Part shown: positions 4,901 to 9,307 of the stretch, piece after piece
How the letters are laid out: each line of letters starts with the position of its first letter
Numbering within the stretch: the stretch's first letter is position 1
Translations under genes and position numbers: made by a program
The notes under the pieces: generated by a model
Told to the model about the DNA's origin: nothing
The model's input: the letters and a program-made list of their open reading frames with translations, nothing else
The model's database searches: none
DNA from: Patescibacteria group bacterium
GTDB taxonomy: Bacteria; Patescibacteriota; Minisyncoccia; UBA6257; Colwellbacteraceae
Reading direction: 5' to 3'
NCBI GenBank assembly: GCA_018826645.1
Contig: JAHJZF010000044.1
Coordinates: forward strand, 1-9,307
DNA length: 9,307 nt

Positions 4901-4990
4901 TTAGATTCGGACAAAGCCAATCTCCCGTCCCCTCACAAAGAGGACGCCCACAAGGGTGATAAAGAGAATGGATGTCCAATAAATATTCAT
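4901..4990 (-). CDS. Possible 29-aa single-helix membrane peptide
   Basis: ATG 4990 to TAA 4901 encodes 29 residues: a short N-terminus (MNIYW), one hydrophobic helix (about residues 6-19, SILFITLVGVLFV) and a basic tail (RGREIGFVRI), the layout of small single-pass membrane peptides. It lies 57 bases after ndk and 19 bases before the operon's terminator, so it would be on the ndk transcript. A weak promoter (TTGACC at 5029-5034, 17 bases, TAACTT at 5006-5011) might also serve it. There is no SD, but the neighbouring native genes lack one as well. I recognise no family, and at this length chance cannot be excluded. Confidence 0.45.
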   Translation of the reverse strand: MNIYWTSILFITLVGVLFVRGREIGFVRI

Positions 4991-5005
4991 TTAGTGTAGA
5001 TTTTA

Positions 5006-5034
5006 AAGTTAGCTTGATTTTAAACGATGGTCAA
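5006..5034 (-). promoter_or_regulatory. Weak possible promoter between ndk and the 29-aa ORF
   Basis: On the minus strand TTGACC is spaced 17 bases from TAACTT, which matches consensus at only three of six positions. Low support. Confidence 0.25.
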
Positions 5035-5047
5035 ATCTATTTGGGGA

Positions 5048-5653
5048 TTATTCTAAGATGCCATCTAAATTAACGTCGTACAAGATAGCCTCCTGAACTA
5101 ATCTATAATCCAGAAGTTCTTTTTCGCTAAACCAAAGCTTGATTTCATTTTTTGCTTCTTCGGGACTGCCTGAAGCATGAACCAAATTACGCACCGATCG
5201 TCCATCCACATCTGCTAATTTATACGAATCGATTGTATAGTCACCTCGAATAGTGCCTACGTCCGAGGTAAGGGGCTCTGTCCCTCCAGTTATTTTTCTG
5301 ACAACGCCTACTGAATTAATGCCTTCCCAAACCATCGCTATCACTGGTCCCGATGATAGATATTTTTTTAAAGCCTCTATTATTGTGTCTGCGGCCTTTA
5401 TCGGGTCGTCGCCTGCTGGGTGCTCTAATCCTTTGTCTTTATAAGCTTCTAGAGTTTTTTTACCGACACTTTCTTTCCAGCCCGGGTCTAAAAGATAATG
5501 TTTTTCTACAAAACCCGATTCTGGCACAAACATTTTGATGCCAACCAATTTCAGTCCAGCTCTTTCATATCTTTTTACGATCTCTCCTATAAGCGAACGC
5601 TGAATACCATCTGGTTTAATTACTACGAGAGTTCTTTCTTTTTTATCAGTCAT
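5048..5653 (-). CDS. ndk: Nucleoside diphosphate kinase, enlarged form (201 aa)
   Basis: Ndk moves the gamma-phosphate of NTPs, usually ATP, to (d)NDPs through a phospho-histidine, balancing the nucleotide pools in the cytoplasm. Seen here are TLVVIKPDG (8-16), HY (52-53), SGPVIAMVWEG (101-111), the GTIRGDY loop (133-139) and the catalytic H159 in RNLVHASGS. Usual bacterial Ndk has about 140-150 residues. This one has about 25 extra residues between H52-Y53 and the SGP motif, a small insertion before the active-site histidine (around SYKLADVDGRSV), and about 25 extra C-terminal residues. All key residues are kept, so it should be active. Its ATG lies 2 nt after the aspS stop, so the two are co-transcribed and probably coupled. 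No SD is visible. Confidence 0.95.
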   Translation of the reverse strand: MTDKKERTLVVIKPDGIQRSLIGEIVKRYERAGLKLVGIKMFVPESGFVEKHYLLDPGWKESVGKKTLEAYKDKGLEHPAGDDPIKAADTIIEALKKYLSSGPVIAMVWEGINSVGVVRKITGGTEPLTSDVGTIRGDYTIDSYKLADVDGRSVRNLVHASGSPEEAKNEIKLWFSEKELLDYRLVQEAILYDVNLDGILE

Positions 5654-5655
5654 GT

Positions 5656-7062
5656 TTATTTTTTCTTTTTTAAACTTATGCCCAACTCATCTAATTGTTC
5701 TTTATCTACTTCGGAAGGTGCGTCCATCATCAAGTCTCTACCATCTCCAGTCTTCGGAAAAGCAAATACTTCTCGAATATTCGGTTCATTTTGAAGAATA
5801 GCCACTAATCTATCAAGCCCGGATGCAATACCGCCATGCGGAGGAACTCCGTATTTGAATGCTTCAAGAATGTGCCCAAATTTTGCTTCTATCTGAACTT
5901 TTTTATGACCAAGAACTTCAAAGACGGCAGCTAAAAGTTCTGGATTATGATTTCGAATTGAACCGCCAAAAATTTCCCAACCGTTAAGGACGACATCGTA
6001 TTGATGGGCCTGAATTTTTGTCGGGTCTTTTTTAAATTGAGCTTTCAGCTCTTTAACGCCCCCTATCTTGGGCATGGTGAAAGGATGGTGTGCCGCCGCC
6101 CAACTACCATCTTTTTTCCCTTCAAACATCGGAAAGTCTACAACAAAAAGTGGCGCCAGTTCGTTGTCGTCTTTAGTATCTTTCCTAATATCGGGCCTAT
6201 CTGTTTTATAATTCTTCATCGCCTCGTCGTACGTCATACGAGTTATCTTGCCCTTATCTAGGGTCAACCTTCTCTCTGGATAAAACTCTTTAAATAGACT
6301 TAATAGATACTCTTCTATTAGGTCTAGAATTTCTTCCTGCGACACGAAGCTCATCTCTATATCAATCTGAACAAACTCGGGTTGCCTATCGCCTCGCGTA
6401 TCTTCATCTCGGAAACATCTTGCTATCTGAAAATACCTTTCTAAGCCGGCAATCATTAAAAGCTGTTTGTATTGCTGAGGAGATTGCGGAAGAGCATAAA
6501 AGTTACCCGGCTGCTGCCTAGAGGGGATTAAGTAATCTCTTGCCCCTTCGGGAGTAGATTTGCTGATATAGGGAGTCTCGATTTCTGTAAAATCTTTCTT
6601 GTAGAAAAACTGTCTAGTGAAATCGATAATTTTATGACGAGCTTTTAAATTTGCGTTTAAACGTTTCCTTCTTAAATCAAGATAACGATATTTCATCCTC
6701 ATTTCTTCGTTCACCTCATATCCATCTGTGCTTAGGTCAAACGGAGGAGTCTCTGCCTCTGCTAATATCTCTAACTCTTCTGCAGATACTTCAATTTTTC
6801 CCGTCTCAAGGTCTTCGTTAATCATTCCTGCAGGACGCTCTCCTACTTTGCCCTTAATTCTAACAACCCATTCAGGGCGTAAATTTTCGGCGGTTTTATA
6901 TACATCTCCCTGTTTGGCGTTGAAAACAACTTGGACAATTCCAGCCCTATCCCTAAGGTCAATAAAAATAAGCTTCCCGTGGTCACGCCTAGCGTCAACC
7001 CAACCGGCAAGCTCTACTTCTTTCCCAACTTTCTCGGACGTTTCGCTAGATAATATACGCAT
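5656..7062 (-). CDS. aspS: Aspartyl-tRNA synthetase, bacterial type without GAD domain, probably non-discriminating
   Basis: It charges tRNA with aspartate in the cytoplasm. In order: an N-terminal OB-fold anticodon-binding domain (about 1-105), class II motif 1 (around ETPYISKSTPEGARDYLIP, 162-180), motif 2 with FRDEDTRGDRQPEFVQIDIE (217-236), GGSIRNHN (366-373) and motif 3 GIASGLDRLVAIL (411-423). At 468 aa it is about 120 residues shorter than typical bacterial AspRS. The sequence passes from YKTDRPDIR (285-293) almost directly to FVVDFPMFE (306-314), so the GAD insertion is absent. The OB-fold motif ARRDHGKLIF has His28 where discriminating enzymes such as E. coli's have Leu. In characterised bacterial AspRS a His here goes with also charging tRNA-Asn, which would then need GatCAB. 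The ATG at 7062 has no SD, and the leader is short. Confidence 0.96.
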   Translation of the reverse strand: MRILSSETSEKVGKEVELAGWVDARRDHGKLIFIDLRDRAGIVQVVFNAKQGDVYKTAENLRPEWVVRIKGKVGERPAGMINEDLETGKIEVSAEELEILAEAETPPFDLSTDGYEVNEEMRMKYRYLDLRRKRLNANLKARHKIIDFTRQFFYKKDFTEIETPYISKSTPEGARDYLIPSRQQPGNFYALPQSPQQYKQLLMIAGLERYFQIARCFRDEDTRGDRQPEFVQIDIEMSFVSQEEILDLIEEYLLSLFKEFYPERRLTLDKGKITRMTYDEAMKNYKTDRPDIRKDTKDDNELAPLFVVDFPMFEGKKDGSWAAAHHPFTMPKIGGVKELKAQFKKDPTKIQAHQYDVVLNGWEIFGGSIRNHNPELLAAVFEVLGHKKVQIEAKFGHILEAFKYGVPPHGGIASGLDRLVAILQNEPNIREVFAFPKTGDGRDLMMDAPSEVDKEQLDELGISLKKKK

Positions 7063-7076
7063 GTTTTTATGATTTC

Positions 7077-7105
7077 AGTATAAGCCGAAACTTTCCGAAT
7101 ATCCA
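7077..7105 (-). promoter_or_regulatory. Likely promoter of the aspS-ndk operon
   Basis: On the minus strand TGGATA (7100-7105) is spaced 17 bases from TATACT (7077-7082). The expected start is near 7070, leaving a leader under 10 nt and no SD, close to leaderless. Confidence 0.5.
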
Positions 7106-7172
7106 TAAATACTTGAACGTTTAAAATAAATATTTAGAAATTTAAAATGAATATTCAAACGCTTATTTAATA

Positions 7173-7212
7173 TATCACACTTACATCTCCTATCGGAGAT
7201 TTAAGTGTGATA
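7173..7212 (-). terminator. Long hairpin after the MBL gene, possible terminator
   Basis: TATCACACTTA (7173-7183) pairs with TAAGTGTGATA (7202-7212); after one mismatch ATCTCC pairs with GGAGAT around a TATC loop, giving 17 paired positions. It lies 30 bases after the MBL gene's stop. The tail on the minus strand (TATTAAATAAG) is A/T-rich but has no pure T-run, so termination is likely but not certain. The 18-bp stem could alternatively be a protein-binding palindrome. Confidence 0.55.
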
Positions 7213-7242
7213 GACTTTTATTTCTGAAATATCTATTCTCCT

Positions 7243-8100
7243 CTATTCTACTCTGGCTGTTTCTGTCATGACTCCTATCTTTCCGTCTCTAACTAATAAT
7301 TTTACTCTTCCATTTTTATCTGTTCGATAAACGCTAGCCCCTATCATCTGAAGTTTTTGCAAAACAATCGCCGTTGGATGCCCATAAGAATTGTTGCCAA
7401 CTTCGATGACAGCTATGGCCGGAGTAACTTCTCCGAGAAAATTAGCCCCCGTTGAATACTTGGACCCATGATGAGCCACCTTTAAGACATCTACGTCTAA
7501 ATCCTGCCCTTCTAAGATTTTATTCTCTGTCTCGATACTAATGTCTCCCGTAAAAAGAGCGCTAACGTCTTCGCTTTTAAGCTTCAGCACTAAAGAGCCT
7601 TCATTAGCATTCGACTCCTTTATCAAATCTTTGTTCGGAGCTAACACTATCACCTCTTCTTCGTTATTGATTATTCTATCGCCCACCCCCAAAACAACTG
7701 TAGGAATATCGTGTTCTAATAAAATCTTTTCGAATTCAAGCCATTCGTCACTTAAGGCACCTTCTCCATTCCAGACAAATGCACCCACCTGATAACGAGA
7801 GACGACGTCCGCCAATCCTCCAAAATGGTCTTTCTGAGCATGGGTCATCGCAATTACGTCTATATATCTATCTGTGGGTGACAAAACCTCTCCTAACTCA
7901 AAAGAGGCCTCCTTGCTCGGCCCTCCATCAATTAATATTTTGACACCCCCAGGAAGAACGATTAACTCACTGTCTCCTTGTCCAACATCTAGAAAATAAA
8001 TTTTAAGATCTTCGTTTTCGGAGATCGATGTAAGAATCGAATCCCAAATAAAAAAATTAAAGCCAATTAAAAGCAAAAAGCTCAATGATAAATATTTCAT
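7243..8100 (-). CDS. ComEC-type metallo-beta-lactamase domain protein, separate from its channel
   Basis: This is the hydrolase-like domain normally fused to the C-terminus of ComEC; in DNA uptake it is thought to degrade the non-transported strand or process DNA at the channel. An N-terminal hydrophobic helix (about 3-19) would anchor or export the rest. Hallmarks are FLDVGQGDS (36-44), LIDGG (56-60), the metal-binding THAQKDHFGG (H87, D91, H92), TGD (184-186), VAHHGS (208-213) and SYGHP (238-242). The 285-aa length fits a complete domain. The ATG at 8100 overlaps the upstream comEC gene by 44 nt in another frame, so translation is probably coupled and the pair works as one machine. No SD is seen. 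A secreted nuclease or other ComEC-like MBL hydrolase is the alternative, but the neighbour makes the competence role likely. Confidence 0.9.
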   Translation of the reverse strand: MKYLSLSFLLLIGFNFFIWDSILTSISENEDLKIYFLDVGQGDSELIVLPGGVKILIDGGPSKEASFELGEVLSPTDRYIDVIAMTHAQKDHFGGLADVVSRYQVGAFVWNGEGALSDEWLEFEKILLEHDIPTVVLGVGDRIINNEEEVIVLAPNKDLIKESNANEGSLVLKLKSEDVSALFTGDISIETENKILEGQDLDVDVLKVAHHGSKYSTGANFLGEVTPAIAVIEVGNNSYGHPTAIVLQKLQMIGASVYRTDKNGRVKLLVRDGKIGVMTETARVE

Positions 8101-9307
8101 AACTTAACAAAAGATTGGTTGCCCAACCTACTAGTAAGGATAATGGATAGAAGAACAATCCTAAAACGGCAGACAAAAATCCCATAAACATCGTGATGGG
8201 GATAAATTCAAGAATTAGAATGTTCGCCAATGGAGCAGTCGGAGAAAAAAAGCCAAAAGTAATTAGAACTATTGGGAGCACGGCGATTTGAGCAGAAAGA
8301 GTCTGTAAAGCATTGGTTCTCCAGTTTAAAAATCCTTCTGTTTTAATCTTAAATTTGTCGCCAAGCCACGGATAGATATAAACAATTCCAAGGAGTGCAA
8401 CGAAAGATAATTGGAAACCAACATCCGAGGTTAGAAGAGTGGGGTCGTAGAGCAACATTCCAAGACCAGTTAGAGCGATGGCGTTACGGAAGCTATATAT
8501 TCTCTCTTGATTCATCGCTAGAAGAGCAATGATTCCCATGATGCCTGCTCGTATTACAGAAGGCTCGCCCCCAGTCATAATCACAAATGCCGGAATAACT
8601 AGAAGGCTTATCCAAAATGCTCTGCGTCTATTCCATAAATAAGCTAGGGCACCTGCGAGGGTCACGGTTAGAATAGCTATGTTATATCCCGAAAGAGCAA
8701 CGATGTGCGTCGTGCCGCTCCCCTTCATGGCTTCTTTTAAATCGTTAGAGAACTCAGCTCGTTCACCAAAAAGTATTCCTGATATAAGGGCAGACTTCTC
8801 TGCTGGTAAAACAATTTTAAGATTACTAATTAATCTGTTTTTGATATTAAAAAGAACTTGTTTGATAGAACTCCCCTGCTCTCTTTCTAATATCTGAACA
8901 TTTTTAGGAAATGAAACGATATTTAGATTCCCGCTTGTTGACTTCTTAGCTATACCTTGAAAAGTTATGACGTCTCCATAATCAAATTTATTTGTGGGCT
9001 CCACATAGACACTAACGTATCCCCTATTAGGCAAAGCTAATTTAATCTCGAGTCTAGTGCTCTCAATTCTCTCCTCTGGCTCTGCCCTGATAAGACCACT
9101 AAAGGATGCTTGCTCTTCAAAAGGAATAATGTCTTTGTTTATCGCTCCATATAGATGGAAATAGAAATAACCCAGAAAGCATATGAGAGTAAATATTAAA
9201 ACGTTCTTCGGGCCCGAAGAGAAAACTAAGAAACCAATTATTATTGCTATCAGAAGGCTGAACCAAATATTAATCTCGAGGCCAGCCAAGCCCACCCCGA
9301 AGATGAA
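8057..9307 (-). CDS. comEC: ComEC/Rec2-type DNA-uptake channel protein (N-terminus beyond right edge)
   Basis: It forms the inner-membrane channel that brings single-stranded DNA into the cytoplasm during natural transformation. From the right edge inward are two or more N-terminal membrane helices, an OB-fold-like soluble part (about residues 60-135 counted from GTG 9295), and then the Competence membrane domain. That domain shows SGTTHIVALSGYN (193-205), GEPSVIRA (243-250), DVGFQLSF (291-298) and SPTAPLAN (351-358) with about eight more helices. The frame is open to the edge (FIFG precedes the GTG), and FIFGVGLA resembles the first helix of ComEC proteins, so the true start is outside the window. 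The usual C-terminal MBL domain is absent and is encoded by the next, overlapping gene. No frameshift inside the motifs is seen. Confidence 0.93.
   Translation of the reverse strand, partial: FIFGVGLAGLEINIWFSLLIAIIIGFLVFSSGPKNVLIFTLICFLGYFYFHLYGAINKDIIPFEEQASFSGLIRAEPEERIESTRLEIKLALPNRGYVSVYVEPTNKFDYGDVITFQGIAKKSTSGNLNIVSFPKNVQILEREQGSSIKQVLFNIKNRLISNLKIVLPAEKSALISGILFGERAEFSNDLKEAMKGSGTTHIVALSGYNIAILTVTLAGALAYLWNRRRAFWISLLVIPAFVIMTGGEPSVIRAGIMGIIALLAMNQERIYSFRNAIALTGLGMLLYDPTLLTSDVGFQLSFVALLGIVYIYPWLGDKFKIKTEGFLNWRTNALQTLSAQIAVLPIVLITFGFFSPTAPLANILILEFIPITMFMGFLSAVLGLFFYPLSLLVGWATNLLLSYEIFIIELFAFNWL

Noticed and set aside
6728..7072. 114-aa plus-strand frame opposite aspS
   Set aside because: It is a shadow of the aspS gene with no signals of its own.
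1..9307. CRISPR array, transposon ends, integron attC sites
   Set aside because: The only long repeat is the two-copy 90-bp leader; no regularly spaced short repeats, transposase or terminal inverted repeats were seen.

Overview
The window looks like a chromosome segment from a candidate-phyla (Patescibacteria/Parcubacteria-like) bacterium. This is inferred from gene style, not from a marker gene. The supporting signs are AT-rich housekeeping genes without Shine-Dalgarno (SD) sites, a ComEC split into a membrane part and a separate metallo-beta-lactamase (MBL) protein, an aspartyl-tRNA synthetase that lacks the usual bacterial GAD insertion, and an enlarged nucleoside diphosphate kinase.

Left part (1-2051): two minus-strand genes encode acidic, coiled-coil-rich proteins of unknown function. 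The first runs off the left edge. Each sits directly behind an identical 90-bp leader that carries an extended -10 promoter (659-748 and 1962-2051).

Middle part (2100-4810): several small, GC-richer genes of unknown function look like self-contained transcription units. A minus-strand four-helix membrane protein (2158-2520) has a near-consensus promoter, a strong SD and a terminator. Divergent from it is a plus-strand ten-cysteine zinc-binding-type protein (2739-3101), also with promoter, SD and terminator. A coupled minus-strand gene pair lies at 4093-4625, and a possible 34-aa plus-strand ORF at 4679-4783 is followed by a terminator. Between these units lie an AlkA-type DNA glycosylase gene (3210-3824) and, directly upstream of it, a non-coding RNA with its own promoter and terminator that fits 6S RNA in sequence and fold (3829-3978).

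Right part (4840-9307): a compact minus-strand housekeeping block. aspS and ndk are 2 nt apart, with a promoter upstream of aspS and a bidirectional terminator at 4842-4881. A possible 29-aa single-helix peptide (4901-4990) lies between ndk and that terminator. Further right, the ComEC-like DNA-uptake channel gene (cut by the right edge) overlaps the gene for its detached MBL domain by 44 nt.

How they relate: aspS/ndk serve translation and nucleotide balance, comEC plus the MBL protein serve uptake of single-stranded DNA, and alkA serves base-excision repair. The 6S-like RNA would tune RNA polymerase. The GC-rich, SD-bearing small units look like later arrivals, whereas the native genes lack SDs and often use extended -10 promoters. 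No CRISPR array, transposase, tRNA or rRNA gene was found.
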